NCBI GenBank assembly: GCA_041399065.1
Contig: JAWKTN010000014.1
Coordinates: 10,963 to 74,962, forward strand
Length of the DNA stretch: 64,000 nt
Source: JAGQPD01 sp020426865
Lineage (GTDB): Bacteria > Planctomycetota > Planctomycetia > Pirellulales > Pirellulaceae
Direction of reading: 5' to 3'
The notes beneath the pieces were generated by a model that was given only the letters and a program-made list of their open reading frames with translations, had not been told where the DNA came from and did not search any database. The position numbers were made by a program, and so were the translations under genes. Below, one piece after another: positions 43,565 to 53,591 of this stretch; the first letter of the stretch is position 1; every line of letters begins with the position of its first letter.

Positions 43565-45115
43565 TCAGGCATCGAAATCGGGAAAAAAGAACCAAGGGTA
43601 TTCACGACTCTCAATTGCATCGATCGCGGACTTGCTCAACTGTCGCAACGCGTCCAACTGCGACTGACAAGCGTCAAAGGCCAATTGCCGAATGTTAGCC
43701 GTCGCTTGCTGGATCCGCGTATTAATGTGGGCGGCGGGCAATTGCTGCGCTCGCAATTCCTTCAGCGCGGCAACAGCCTGCATCTTTCTTTGGATCTCCT
43801 CGACAATTTGTCGCTCGATATCCGGAGCGAAGTAGTCCTTGTCGAGAAACTGCTCTGGATGGTACGTCATATTGCGGATCTCCGCCTCGACATGCTTCAA
43901 TCGCAGGAGCCGATCACGTTGCTCCTCGAACAAATACCTCGACTCTGTCACTACGGAGACTGGGGCCGCGGAGACGTTCCACCGGTGACGCACGAATTCA
44001 TCCGTAAACTGATCGTACGTCCCACCCCCGGTTCCATGTACGAACAGGTCGCAGAACAGCATCCGCATCAGCGACGTGATCATCGCATGACGGGGGACCA
44101 CAAGATCGCCGCTCGCCACACCATCCCCATCGGCTTGAGGTTCGCACCACAAGGGACGCCGTCGACCTTCATCGACGCGGACGAGCCAGAACGGCAATTC
44201 GTATCGACCGCCGTCGCTTCTTAAGTCCGGAAACGGATTCGCGGGGTTGTCGATTCCATGCGACCGTCGATACTCCTCAAGGCTACCGTTGTAATCGCGA
44301 TGGAAACGCTCGGCGTCCAGGAAGATATCGCGAAACAGTTGTTGTGCGGAAGGAAGTGAAGCAACAATCGACAGTGGTACTTCGTATAGGCCGCGTCCCA
44401 GTCCCAACGCTCGTCGCACCACGATCGCGGCCTTGGCCGCCAAACAATTCGGCATTCGCGACAGGATCGCAGCGACACGCTGCAGATTCGCCGCGGCATC
44501 CGGCTTTCGCAACAACCTGAGCTGCGAAGCGGCATCGTGGGCGATGCGGGTGATCTGTTCGGTTGGCTTTACTGTTCCCGTCAGGAATAGACCGGTATTC
44601 TGAGCGAACGACTGGCGAGTCGATCGAGCGGGAAGCGACAAGCCGCCCCATCTGTCCTCGTCCACGGTCGGCGAGTGGGTTGCTTCGGCATCGATAACGT
44701 CGCCTTTTTCTGGAGTCAGAAACGACAATGGATCGCCTTCATCGGTATCGATCACGAGGGCGATGGCGTTCATTTGATGGGAGTCGCACCATTTGTCAAC
44801 CGTTTCATATTTCACGGCGATGCCACTGTGCCACAACCCTGGCTGGTGCCCCGTCATGACAATCGGCCGTGATGCATCGAACCTCGTCAGTCGCGGCGCG
44901 ACGACTTTGCTGGCAGGTACCCCCGCAAGCTCGGCCAATTCAGCAAGCTCTCGGGTCCATTGTCGAGCCGCCGAAAGTAGTTCAAAACGCGCAAGCTGGC
45001 AGCGTTCGCTGACGGAACTGACGTCAGCATAGTGACCAGAGCTCTGCTCCTGCCAAGTTAGGGTGCTGTGCTCGTAAGTGGCACGACCGGATTTTGAACT
45101 CAGGTTGCTTGTCAT
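43565..45115 (-). CDS. Conserved protein distantly resembling BshC (bacillithiol synthesis)
   Basis: 516 residues from ATG 45115; the frame is open to 45466 but that extension reads as non-coding. The block IVMTGHQPGLWHSGIAVKYETVDKWC at about residues 83-108 resembles the GQQ-P/T-GLF-GPLYT-x-YK signature at the cofactor site of BshC, the cysteine-adding enzyme. A later block, DLFVHGTGGGTYDQFTDEFVRH, has the G-G-x-x-YD motif of that family. The C-terminal 90 residues are coiled-coil-like (RQIVEEIQRKMQAVAALKELRAQQL), also as in BshC. Sequence outside these blocks is divergent, so a thiol-synthesis role is only a hypothesis. The rest of the Bsh pathway is not in this window. Confidence 0.6.
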   Translation of the reverse strand: MTSNLSSKSGRATYEHSTLTWQEQSSGHYADVSSVSERCQLARFELLSAARQWTRELAELAELAGVPASKVVAPRLTRFDASRPIVMTGHQPGLWHSGIAVKYETVDKWCDSHQMNAIALVIDTDEGDPLSFLTPEKGDVIDAEATHSPTVDEDRWGGLSLPARSTRQSFAQNTGLFLTGTVKPTEQITRIAHDAASQLRLLRKPDAAANLQRVAAILSRMPNCLAAKAAIVVRRALGLGRGLYEVPLSIVASLPSAQQLFRDIFLDAERFHRDYNGSLEEYRRSHGIDNPANPFPDLRSDGGRYELPFWLVRVDEGRRRPLWCEPQADGDGVASGDLVVPRHAMITSLMRMLFCDLFVHGTGGGTYDQFTDEFVRHRWNVSAAPVSVVTESRYLFEEQRDRLLRLKHVEAEIRNMTYHPEQFLDKDYFAPDIERQIVEEIQRKMQAVAALKELRAQQLPAAHINTRIQQATANIRQLAFDACQSQLDALRQLSKSAIDAIESREYPWFFFPDFDA

Positions 45116-45269
45116 GTCCCGACCAGGATATGCCGCATTTTCGTCATTTCCTCCATGGCGTATCGCACGCCGTCCCGACCAAGTCCGCTGTCGTTGAGGC
45201 CACCGATCACATCGAGCTCCGCATTGGGTTGTTCGGGCTGGTTGATCAAACAACAGCAACACATCGACG

Positions 45270-46751
45270 TCATCGGGGGGCCTCGAATACGCGCACTGGT
45301 ACGGCGGTTTCGGCCATGTGTTCCGGCAACACGAACACATCGCCCGCCGCATTGGCGAAATAGAGGCGGGATGAAGAAGGTTGCCGCCCGTGTCCGTCGG
45401 CCCAAACAGCGAAGAAATCTGGGTGAGCGTTAACCGGCCGCCGCACGTAGGTGTGATTGCGACCACTCTTCCAAGTCATCTGGCGCATGGGCTGCCACAT
45501 TTTTCCCTGATCAGTACTTCGCCACATGACGACTTCGCCACCAGGGTTGTACGGTTGCGGGCCTGTTGTGGTTGGTGCAATCACTCGCCAATCATCGGGG
45601 CCCACCTGCCACAACTCACCCATGTCGTAGTTATTGTCGGACGTGGTAATCGGATGATACGTCCACATGTCACCGGTCCATTTTGCCAACATCCACGTGC
45701 GAGGATCGTTGCTCGGCCCCGCCTCGTATCCTCCACTCGTAATGTATAGCAGCAGCGGACGGTCGTCTTCGTCATATTGCAGATCTTTCAAATAGACGTT
45801 CAGGCCATCTTGAGCGTAGTCGTGGACGAGCGCGGGATTATCGACACTGGTCAGCGGCAGAGTCAGCTCAGTGCCGTCGGCCGCGCACCACGACTGGCCG
45901 TTGTCGCGGGTTTCCAGATAGTAGAGGTTGGTCCGCCAGTTCAGCCCTTTCCCGCGGGGGTGGTAGTTCATCATGCTCCCGGCCCGCTCCTTTCCGACAC
46001 CTGACACCTGGTAGTGTCCCTCTTCGATCGCAGCCAGGCGTTGCCAAGCGTCCCACCGCACGCCGTCGGTGCTGTGCATGAACATGCTCGTTCGCGCCGC
46101 CGGGTTGCCGTATTTCGTAAAGAAACACATAAATCCACTGTCAGGGCGATACCAGACCTGCAGATAGGAGAAATTATCGATGGCGATATTTCGCTGTCCC
46201 GGTCCCTTGCCATCGGTGCGAGACGCCGGGACGCGCGTGAAGGAATCGATTTCATACGGCTTGTCGCTGCGGTGAATCAGCGAAGGTCGGGAAGTTCCAT
46301 GCGAGGTGGAAAAGATCCATAGGTACCCATCCCCATCGACCGAAATGACCGGGTTGTCATGGGCATCGCTTGTTTGTTTATCGAGCAAGATCGTGGGTCG
46401 TGGCACGGAGTTGGTCTTATGGTCGAAGTAGGAGACCATATGCAACAAGTGCGTATGGCTTTCGGCTGTCGTTCCTCCGTAGCAGAAGAATGTTTTGTCG
46501 ACCGCGGGACAATAGATGGCGAACGGACGATGCTTCGCGCAATAGGTGCCCAGGCCACCACTGTACTTGTAGACGTACTGATCGCCGGATGGTTGGTTCA
46601 TATACCAGATGCCACGATAACCATCGGCCTTGGTATTCAGAGTCGCAATGGACTCGGCCGACACCCCAACGTTGCACGTCACACTCGCAAGCATCAGGGC
46701 AAGAATCACTCGGGGTAACACAACAAGAAATACTGACGCGGTGTGCACCAT
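45270..46751 (-). CDS. Exported BNR-4 repeat protein
   Basis: 493 residues from ATG 46751. A signal peptide (VFLVVLPRVILALMLASVTCNVGVSA) leads into a predicted five- or six-bladed propeller of the BNR_4 type (PF15892): GYRGIWYMNQPSGDQYVYKYSGGLGTYCAKH, then HNPVISVDGDGYLWIFSTSHGTSRPSLIHRS, WRTNLYYLETRDNGQSWCAADGTELTLPL and WRSTDQGKMWQPMRQMTW. BNR_4 proteins in planctomycetes and bacteroidetes are found with glycoside hydrolases and sulfatases and may bind or cleave acidic polysaccharides. It is the third gene in a same-strand run with the serine hydrolase upstream (70 nt) and the BshC-like gene downstream (154 nt). Confidence 0.87.
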   Translation of the reverse strand: MVHTASVFLVVLPRVILALMLASVTCNVGVSAESIATLNTKADGYRGIWYMNQPSGDQYVYKYSGGLGTYCAKHRPFAIYCPAVDKTFFCYGGTTAESHTHLLHMVSYFDHKTNSVPRPTILLDKQTSDAHDNPVISVDGDGYLWIFSTSHGTSRPSLIHRSDKPYEIDSFTRVPASRTDGKGPGQRNIAIDNFSYLQVWYRPDSGFMCFFTKYGNPAARTSMFMHSTDGVRWDAWQRLAAIEEGHYQVSGVGKERAGSMMNYHPRGKGLNWRTNLYYLETRDNGQSWCAADGTELTLPLTSVDNPALVHDYAQDGLNVYLKDLQYDEDDRPLLLYITSGGYEAGPSNDPRTWMLAKWTGDMWTYHPITTSDNNYDMGELWQVGPDDWRVIAPTTTGPQPYNPGGEVVMWRSTDQGKMWQPMRQMTWKSGRNHTYVRRPVNAHPDFFAVWADGHGRQPSSSRLYFANAAGDVFVLPEHMAETAVPVRVFEAPR

Positions 46752-46821
46752 CGCTACTTCGCCTTTGATCAGATCTTCACACAATCGGGGGCACGTCGCC
46801 CGGTGGAATTGCGGGAGGTTT

Positions 46822-48417
46822 CTAGCGTTTAAATTCCAGTTCATGGAACCACAAGTCATCGTTGGGAATATCCAGTTTCATCTCCACGATATTCCCGGCA
46901 GCGTCAGCGATAAAGGTGGCGGTCCCGGCGTCGAACCAGGCGAACTTCTCGCGCCATCGGACCATAAACGTGTCGTAGTGCAGATGTTCGAGTTCGGCGA
47001 CCATTGGCTCGGCGGGAAGCAGTTTCAGCACAAGTTTGCCATCGATCTCGGCAACTTCGGCATCGCCATAAAGGGGGCCACTGTAGGTACCGGCGTATTG
47101 TTCCATGGCATGTGATGGATGGGTATCGGTGCGAACTGGAGTGATCGCTTTTTCGATCCGCTCAGCAAATTCGCGACGAGATTTCTTGAACCGTTCCAAG
47201 CCATCTTGATTCCAGTCACGGTTGTCGCCACCCAAAAAGTGATCGACGATCCTGTAGCAAATGGCATCGGGAGCGCCGGTCATACTGTTGGTCAACACGA
47301 CCATCCCCAATCGCTCTTCGGGGACGAGTAGCACTTTGGAATACATTCCATCGTAGCCGCCGCCGTGGGTCACGAGTTTACGGCCTTTGTAGTCGGACAA
47401 TCCCCAGCCCAAACCGTAGGCACGGAAATGTGTGGAGGGGAATCGCTGCTGGCTTTCCTCGCTAATGGTGTTGAAGATGTGGGGGGCCCACATTTGCCGG
47501 GCAGCTTCATTGGTGAAAATTCGTCGATCGTCCGCCAACTGGCCCTGTCGTAATTGTAGCCGCAGCCAATGAGACATATCATTGACACTGGAGATTATCC
47601 CGCCCGCGGCAGCCATCGCGTCCCAATTGACCCAAGCGATTGGCCGTGAAGTGTCCAATTCGGTTTTGTGAGGTGTGGCGAAGTTCTTTTTTTCCAACAA
47701 GTCGCGAACCGAAGTTACGGTACGGCGCATTTCCAGCGGTTCAAGAAAACGAGATCGCACAAAATCGCTCCACGATTGCCCCGATCTTTCGGCGACAATT
47801 TGTCCAGCGGCAACAAACATCAGATTCGAATAGCCGTAGTGCGACCGGAATGGCCCGGCCGGCTTCAAGTAACGCGCACGTCGCAAGATCTCCTCAGGAC
47901 TGTAGTCCGTCATATACCACAGCAGGTCGCCGCTGAAAGTCCCTAATCCGCTCCGGTGACAAAGCAAATCGCGCACGCGGATGTCGTCGCTGACGTATCG
48001 ATCGTACAACTCGAACCAAGGCAAGAATTCCCGGACTCGGTCGTCCCAATCGAGCTTCCCTTCGTCCACGAGCACGGCGATCGCTGCGGCCGTAAAGGCC
48101 TTGCTGTTGGAGGCAATCGCGAACAACGTATCGGCGTCTACGGTCGGTTCCTGCCCAAGTTCGCGGACGCCATAGCCGTTGGCCAGCACGACTGCATCGT
48201 CCTTGACGATCGCGACGGCCAGGCCGGGCACATCCCAAACAGCTCGGGCGTTAGCGATCAAGTCATTTAATACCTGTGCGTCGGCTGAGGATACCACCGG
48301 CGCGCTGTGTGGTGTCTCGGTAAGCGCGACCTGCGCCGACGCAGGCCCTGCCAAAAGACATCCAACCGCAAAAAATCCGCTTAAAATAGCGGAGACCGGC
48401 GCCGGTATTGAAATCAC
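46822..48417 (-). CDS. Exported serine beta-lactamase-like hydrolase with DUF3471
   Basis: 531 residues from GTG 48417, selected because GGGAGGA is 6 nt upstream and a signal peptide follows (SAILSGFFAVGCLLAGPASA); frames to 48483 or 48888 lack one. The class C beta-lactamase/D-Ala-D-Ala peptidase fold is complete: S103-N-S-K106, Y196-S-N198 and HGG (in VTHGGGYDGM) in place of KTG. The C-terminal 100 residues are a DUF3471 lipocalin-like domain (YAGTYSGPLYGDAEVAEIDGKLVLKL). Such enzymes are usually esterases or D-amino peptidases and rarely confer resistance. It is divergent from the YdiJ-like gene across 200 bp. Confidence 0.9.
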   Translation of the reverse strand: MISIPAPVSAILSGFFAVGCLLAGPASAQVALTETPHSAPVVSSADAQVLNDLIANARAVWDVPGLAVAIVKDDAVVLANGYGVRELGQEPTVDADTLFAIASNSKAFTAAAIAVLVDEGKLDWDDRVREFLPWFELYDRYVSDDIRVRDLLCHRSGLGTFSGDLLWYMTDYSPEEILRRARYLKPAGPFRSHYGYSNLMFVAAGQIVAERSGQSWSDFVRSRFLEPLEMRRTVTSVRDLLEKKNFATPHKTELDTSRPIAWVNWDAMAAAGGIISSVNDMSHWLRLQLRQGQLADDRRIFTNEAARQMWAPHIFNTISEESQQRFPSTHFRAYGLGWGLSDYKGRKLVTHGGGYDGMYSKVLLVPEERLGMVVLTNSMTGAPDAICYRIVDHFLGGDNRDWNQDGLERFKKSRREFAERIEKAITPVRTDTHPSHAMEQYAGTYSGPLYGDAEVAEIDGKLVLKLLPAEPMVAELEHLHYDTFMVRWREKFAWFDAGTATFIADAAGNIVEMKLDIPNDDLWFHELEFKR

Positions 48418-48617
48418 CCTTGTCCTCCCATCGTGGAGAAATGACTTTTGTTTGAGCGATGCAGTTAACGTGTCCGCGGCCATCAAGGAGGACTTGCCGC
48501 CGGGACGTATAGCAACCAAGCTATAGAGTTGGCACGCAAGGTGCAATATCCGAGGTGCCGGCGGATGACGATCGTGTTTGATGACTGGCAAGTATTGGCG
48601 GACCCATTGGGACGTAC

Positions 48618-51600
48618 ATGGATCCCGAGCGACAGCGCATTCAAGAAGACTTACGGGGACGACTCGAAGGCGATGTTCGCTGCAAGGACGTTTACGTCCA
48701 GATGTATGCCAACGACGCCAGTATCTACGAGATTCGGCCGCTCGGGGTCGTTCGTCCGCGGGGCACGCGCGACGTCGTGGCGCTAATGCAGTATGCGACC
48801 GAAAACAGCATCCCCGTCCATGCTCGCGGTTCTGGAACAGGCTTGGCGGGCGGATGCCTCGGGCCAGGACTGGTCGTCGACTTTTCACACTCCATGCGAC
48901 GAACGGTACATCTGGACGAGCAAACGGTGCGAGTTCAAGCGGGAACTGTTTTGTCGCAGTTGAATCGGCAGTTGGCCCAGCAGGGACGGCAATTCGGTCC
49001 CGACCCAGCGACGTCGAAGGTCTCCACGGTTGGGGGCGTGTTGGCGGTGGACGGGTCGGGGAGCCATTGGTTGCAGCACGGGTCGGCGCGTGATCACGTC
49101 GTCGGTCTCCAAGTGGTGCTCAGCGACGGGGAAGTGCTCGAGATCGGACGTCACCAGTACCGCAATCCGAATGCGACAGATGTGCCGGTGCGGCTGAAGT
49201 CTTTGGTGCAACGGTTAAGCGAACTGATGGAACGAAACGGGAAGACGATTGCCGACGGTACGCCTCAAAGCCTGGTCAACGCGTCCGGTTATTCGCTTCA
49301 CCAGATTCTCGCGGACGGCTACATTGATTTGGCAAAATTGATGGTTGGTTCGGAAGGTACTTTGGCGTTGATCACGGAGGCGACACTGCGCACGGTCCCG
49401 CGTCCGAAGCACGTTGGCGTATGTATTGTTTTGTTTGATCGTTTGGAGCGCGCGGCACGTGCGGCGTTGGAGGTTCGGCGGTTCGGCATCTCCGCCTGTG
49501 ATTTGATGGACCGGCGATTATTGACGTTGGCTCGCGAATCGGATGTGCGGTTTGACGTGCTGTTGCCGGAGAATGCCGAGTGCCTGCTGTTGATTGAGTG
49601 CCAGGGAGACGATTTCAGCGAGGTTCGTGATCGGTTGCAGCAGATCAATCATTATCTTTGCCGCCGCAAGCGGCTTGGGATCGACTCGCGATTGGCGTTG
49701 GACCCGGTGGATGTGGAATTGTATTGGCGTCTGCCGTACGACGTCGTGCCGAGTCTCTATCGTTTGAAAGGGACCCAGCGGGCGTTGCCATTCGTGGAGG
49801 ATGTGGCGGTACCGCCAGCGACATTACCGGAGTTCCTAGTGTCGGTGCAGAACATTTTCAAGCGTCATCATGTCACCCATTCGCTGTTCGCACACGCGGC
49901 GCATGGCCAACTGCATCTGCGACCGTTCCTGGACCTGGCCAATCCCGACGACGTGGAACGAATGCAGGCGTTGGCCGACGACCTTTACGACGCGGTGGCG
50001 CAGGTCGGCGGGACGCCCAGTGGTGAGCACGGCGACGGACTGAGCCGAACGTGGTTCGTCCGCAAACATGCCGGGCCGTTGTTCGACGTTTTTCGTGAGG
50101 TCAAACGGATCTTTGATCCTCAGGAACTGCTGAATCCGGGAAAGGTGGCGAGCAACCTGCCACAGCGAGTCACGAGCAATTTGCGTCCGGTTGCCGCGCC
50201 GTCAGGGGGTCGGGAGACGGCACCGGCAGGTCCGGCGAGTGACGGTCCCGCGGCGATCCCAGGCAATCCGGAGACAGTCACAGCGTCTACCAATCCGACG
50301 ATGGCGTCATCGAACCCGGTATCGCCACTGATCGACCTGCAGCTCGTATGGACCAGCAGTGACGACATTCTCCATACGACGCGGGCCTGCAATGGTTGCG
50401 GCGCGTGCCGATCGCAGGCCGCGACCGAACGGATGTGCCCAGTCTTCCGCTTCGCCCCGGCCGAAGAAGCTTCGCCACGCAGCAAGGCCAACTTGATGCG
50501 CGGGATTCTCACTGGCAGACTCGATGCCAGCTTGTTGTCGCGAGATTCATTGAAATCAATTGCCGACTTGTGTGTCAATTGCCATCAGTGCCGGCTGGAG
50601 TGTCCGGCAACCGTGGATATTCCCAAGTTGATGACTGAATGCAAAGCTCAGTACGTGGCGACCAACGGGCTGTTGATGAACGATTGGATCATGACTCGGC
50701 TGGATTTGCTCTCAGCCTGGGGGGCTCGGTTCCGCTGGCTGGCCAACTGGAGCTTGAGTAACTCACGCATGCGCTGGTTGTTGGAGAAGGCATTCGGGAT
50801 CGCGCAAGGTCGCAAATTGCCCAAGCTGGCCTCGCGAACGTTCATGCGACGTGCCGCGCGACGCAGACTGACTCGCCCTTCGCGACGTTCGGGACTGAAA
50901 ATTGTTTATTTCGTCGATGTCTATGCAAATTGGTACGACGTGCAGATCGGGGATGCCCTCGTCAACATCCTCGAACATAACAGTATCTCCGTATACGTGC
51001 ATCCCGCACAGGTGCAGTCGGGAATGGCGATGGTCTCGCTGGGAGCGGTCGACCGGGCAAAAAAGGTGGCTCAGCACAACGTGCGGATCCTCGTCGAGGC
51101 CGTGCGGCAAGGATATCAAATTGTCACGACCGAACCGTCGGCGGCATTGTGTTTGAAACGCGAGTACCCGAATTTGTTGGACGATGACGATGCTCGGCTG
51201 GTCGCCAGCAGTACGCACGAGGCATGCGAATATTTGTGGAAGATGCACCAACAGGGTCGTTTGGAATTGGACTTGCGTCCGATCAACGCCACGGTCGGTT
51301 ACCATGAACCGTGCCACGTGCGCGCCATCGGCGGAGGTTCGCCCGGTGAAAACCTGTTGAAGCTGATCCCCGGCCTTTCCGTCCGTCGGCTCGATCGCGG
51401 CTGCTCCGGGATGGCCGGCACGTTCGGCCTGAAGAGCCAACACTATCGAAGCAGCCTCCGAGCGGGTTGGCCGTTGATCTCGGCGATGCGAGAACCGATG
51501 ATCCAGGCCGGGGCCACCGAATGTAGCGCATGCAAAATGCAGATGGAACAGGGCACGACCAAACCGACAATCCACCCGTTGAAGATCATGGCCCTGGCGT

Positions 51601-51665
51601 ACGGCATCATGCCCGAGCTGGAAACATTGTTTACGCGACGGAGCGAGGAGCTGATTGTGACATGA
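48618..51665 (+). CDS. YdiJ-like FAD/4Fe-4S dehydrogenase (FAD_binding_4, FAD-oxidase_C, Fer4, CCG)
   Basis: 1015 residues, close to E. coli YdiJ (about 1018). Order: PCMH-type FAD domain (about 45-260, VHARGSGTGLAGGCLGPGLVVDFS and VSTVGGVLAVDGSGSH); FAD-oxidase C domain (about 265-520); a Pro/Ala/Ser-rich linker (about 525-575); a ferredoxin domain with C591, C594, C597, C607 and C652, C655, C658, C662; and two CCG-type domains (HEPCHVR near 899 and ECSACKMQMEQG near the end). YdiJ oxidises D-2-hydroxyglutarate or related D-2-hydroxyacids. Electrons would pass via the Fe-S clusters to quinone. Its stop overlaps moaD as ATGA, showing translational coupling. ATG 48618 has a weak ribosome site. 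Confidence 0.92.
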   Translation: MDPERQRIQEDLRGRLEGDVRCKDVYVQMYANDASIYEIRPLGVVRPRGTRDVVALMQYATENSIPVHARGSGTGLAGGCLGPGLVVDFSHSMRRTVHLDEQTVRVQAGTVLSQLNRQLAQQGRQFGPDPATSKVSTVGGVLAVDGSGSHWLQHGSARDHVVGLQVVLSDGEVLEIGRHQYRNPNATDVPVRLKSLVQRLSELMERNGKTIADGTPQSLVNASGYSLHQILADGYIDLAKLMVGSEGTLALITEATLRTVPRPKHVGVCIVLFDRLERAARAALEVRRFGISACDLMDRRLLTLARESDVRFDVLLPENAECLLLIECQGDDFSEVRDRLQQINHYLCRRKRLGIDSRLALDPVDVELYWRLPYDVVPSLYRLKGTQRALPFVEDVAVPPATLPEFLVSVQNIFKRHHVTHSLFAHAAHGQLHLRPFLDLANPDDVERMQALADDLYDAVAQVGGTPSGEHGDGLSRTWFVRKHAGPLFDVFREVKRIFDPQELLNPGKVASNLPQRVTSNLRPVAAPSGGRETAPAGPASDGPAAIPGNPETVTASTNPTMASSNPVSPLIDLQLVWTSSDDILHTTRACNGCGACRSQAATERMCPVFRFAPAEEASPRSKANLMRGILTGRLDASLLSRDSLKSIADLCVNCHQCRLECPATVDIPKLMTECKAQYVATNGLLMNDWIMTRLDLLSAWGARFRWLANWSLSNSRMRWLLEKAFGIAQGRKLPKLASRTFMRRAARRRLTRPSRRSGLKIVYFVDVYANWYDVQIGDALVNILEHNSISVYVHPAQVQSGMAMVSLGAVDRAKKVAQHNVRILVEAVRQGYQIVTTEPSAALCLKREYPNLLDDDDARLVASSTHEACEYLWKMHQQGRLELDLRPINATVGYHEPCHVRAIGGGSPGENLLKLIPGLSVRRLDRGCSGMAGTFGLKSQHYRSSLRAGWPLISAMREPMIQAGATECSACKMQMEQGTTKPTIHPLKIMALAYGIMPELETLFTRRSEELIVT

Positions 51666-51907
51666 AGGTTAACGTGCAGTTGTTTGCCGCGGCGCGGGAC
51701 GCCGCCGGTACGAAGTCGGTATCGGTATTGTTGCATAACCACGGAACCGTCAGGGATTTGCGTGCCGCGCTGATTCAAGATTATCCCCAATTGGCGGCGT
51801 GGGTCGGCATCGCCAGGTTCGCCGTCAATATGGAATACGCAATTGACGACACAGCACTGTCTCTATCGGATGATGTCGCGATGATTCCTCCGGTAAGCGG
51901 CGGATAG
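51662..51907 (+). CDS. moaD: Molybdopterin synthase small subunit MoaD
   Basis: 81 residues. The ATG overlaps the preceding stop (ATGA). A ubiquitin-like beta-grasp protein: MKVNVQLFAAARDAAGTKSV at the start, DYPQLAAWVGIARFAVNMEYA in the middle, and a VAMIPPVSGG end. The C-terminal Gly-Gly is adenylated and then thiocarboxylated to donate sulfur for the molybdopterin dithiolene. It pairs with moaE 73 nt downstream. Length is normal for MoaD (about 80). It makes molybdopterin synthase with MoaE in the cytoplasm. Confidence 0.92.
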   Translation: MKVNVQLFAAARDAAGTKSVSVLLHNHGTVRDLRAALIQDYPQLAAWVGIARFAVNMEYAIDDTALSLSDDVAMIPPVSGG

Positions 51908-51980
51908 CTCGGTGCGACCTCCAATCGGTGTTGATGATGATAAGTCACAATTGCGAACGCCCCCATTTGCGAATGATGCC

Positions 51981-52403
51981 ATGATAACGATTGTCGAAAA
52001 TTCGATAGATCTTGACAGTGTCGTGCGGTCGGTCGAGGACCCCGCCGCCGGTGGGGTCGTGTTGTTCCTCGGAACGACGCGTCAATTCACGCGCGGCCGG
52101 GAAACGCTGTCGTTGGACTACGACTGCTACCGCGAGATGGCATTGGCAAAAATGGAACAGCTTGCCGAACAGGCCCGACAGCGATGGCCAATCGTCCGTT
52201 GCTCGCTGGTTCACCGGATCGGGCACTTGGGCCTCACCGAAGCCAGTGTGGCAGTGGCGGTAAGTACTCCCCATCGAGCCGACGCGTTTGATGCCGCGGA
52301 GTGGTTGATCGATGAACTCAAGAAAAGCGTACCCATTTGGAAGAAGGAAAACTGGGCCGACGGCACCAGCCAGTGGGTTCACCCGGGGAGCGAAAGTTCA
52401 TAG
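51981..52403 (+). CDS. moaE: Molybdopterin synthase catalytic subunit MoaE
   Basis: 140 residues from ATG 51981; an upstream in-frame start at 51912 is less likely. MoaE hallmarks: VVLFLGTTRQFTRGRETLSLDYDCYREMALAKMEQL, RIGHLGLTEASVAVAVSTPHRADAFDAAEWLIDELKKSVPIWKKE, with the K-x-x-x-PIWKKE motif holding the catalytic lysines. It accepts sulfur from MoaD to convert cyclic pyranopterin monophosphate to molybdopterin. The usual FVG(T/R)VR motif is FLGTTR here. Next is moaA, 134 nt downstream. Confidence 0.93.
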   Translation: MITIVENSIDLDSVVRSVEDPAAGGVVLFLGTTRQFTRGRETLSLDYDCYREMALAKMEQLAEQARQRWPIVRCSLVHRIGHLGLTEASVAVAVSTPHRADAFDAAEWLIDELKKSVPIWKKENWADGTSQWVHPGSESS

Positions 52404-52537
52404 ACTGGTAAGTATTCGGGAGAAATGTGGGAAAGCGGCGACGAACCGGTCCCGCGATCGAGATCGTAATGGAAGAGTGATGGCGTCTTCGTCACGATTC
52501 ATCATTTGGTTGCCAAACGAATAAAGAGCAACGTTAT

Positions 52538-53557
52538 ATGCCTGTTGATTCGCCAGCGTATTCGGAGCGCGGTATGGTCGACCGCTTTGGCCGCCGCCAC
52601 AGTGATCTGCGGATTAGTGTCACCGATCGCTGCAACATCCGATGTTTCTACTGCATGCCGGACGAGAACCTCAAGTTTCTTCCGCGTCGCGAGTTGCTGA
52701 CGTTCGAAGAGATCGCTCGCTTTGTCCGAGTTGCCGCGGGAATGGGGATCGAAAAGGTGCGGATCACCGGGGGTGAACCGCTCGTTCGCAGCCAACTGTC
52801 GGAATTGATCCGCTTGCTCAAGCCGATCCGCGGGATACGAGACATCGCGTTGACGACCAACGGGATTTTATTGAGTGAGCAAGCGCAGCAGTTGTATGAT
52901 GCTGGACTGGATCGATTGAACATCAGCCTTGATGCCTTGAATGAAGAGACGTTTCATCGGATCGCGCGCCGCAACGGACTGGCGCAGGTGTTGGAGGGGA
53001 TTCGACGGGCGAAGGAGATTGGCTTTAGCAAGCTGCGGCTGAACGCCGTGTCGATCCGTGGCACGACCGAACCGGAGATCCTGCAACTGGCCCGGTTTGG
53101 CCGCGAGCAGGGGATTGAGTTGCGTTTTATCGAATTCATGCCGTTGGACGCCGAGCAACAATGGACGACGGAGCAGGTGCTAAGCGGCGCGGAAGTCCGC
53201 CGTCGACTGGAGGAGGAGTTTGGGCCGTTGGTGGCGGTTGATCGGCCGCATGCGAGCCAACCGGCCTCGGACTTTGCGTATGCGGATGGACGTGGCCGAG
53301 TGGGGTTCATCAATCCAGTTTCGGAACCGTTTTGCGACGCCTGCAATCGAGTTCGGCTGACCTCGGACGGCCAGATTCGCAATTGCCTGTTTTCCACGAC
53401 GGAATGGGATGCCAGAAAAGTGCTCCGACACGGCGGCAGCGACGATGATCTTGCGATGCTCATCGAGTCCTGTCTTCAGGAAAAGAAGCGCGGACACGGT
53501 ATCGACACCGATGACTACCTGCAGCCGCAACGAGCAATGTACCAGATCGGTGGCTAG
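52538..53557 (+). CDS. moaA: GTP 3',8-cyclase MoaA (radical SAM)
   Basis: 339 residues. An N-terminal radical SAM 4Fe-4S motif, C32-x3-C36-x2-C39, sits in SVTDRCNIRCFYCM. A second cluster motif, C266-x2-C269-x13-C283 (CDACNRVRLTSDGQIRNC), binds GTP. The conserved C-terminal Gly-Gly (MYQIGG) needed for the reaction is present. It rearranges GTP to 3',8-cyclo-H2GTP, the first step of molybdopterin synthesis; moaC is absent from the window. No other genes lie between it and moaE, so moaD, moaE and moaA are probably one transcription unit. Confidence 0.96.
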   Translation: MPVDSPAYSERGMVDRFGRRHSDLRISVTDRCNIRCFYCMPDENLKFLPRRELLTFEEIARFVRVAAGMGIEKVRITGGEPLVRSQLSELIRLLKPIRGIRDIALTTNGILLSEQAQQLYDAGLDRLNISLDALNEETFHRIARRNGLAQVLEGIRRAKEIGFSKLRLNAVSIRGTTEPEILQLARFGREQGIELRFIEFMPLDAEQQWTTEQVLSGAEVRRRLEEEFGPLVAVDRPHASQPASDFAYADGRGRVGFINPVSEPFCDACNRVRLTSDGQIRNCLFSTTEWDARKVLRHGGSDDDLAMLIESCLQEKKRGHGIDTDDYLQPQRAMYQIGG

Positions 53558-53591
53558 TCTTTTTGCTGATACGTAGAATGGATCATGCCCA

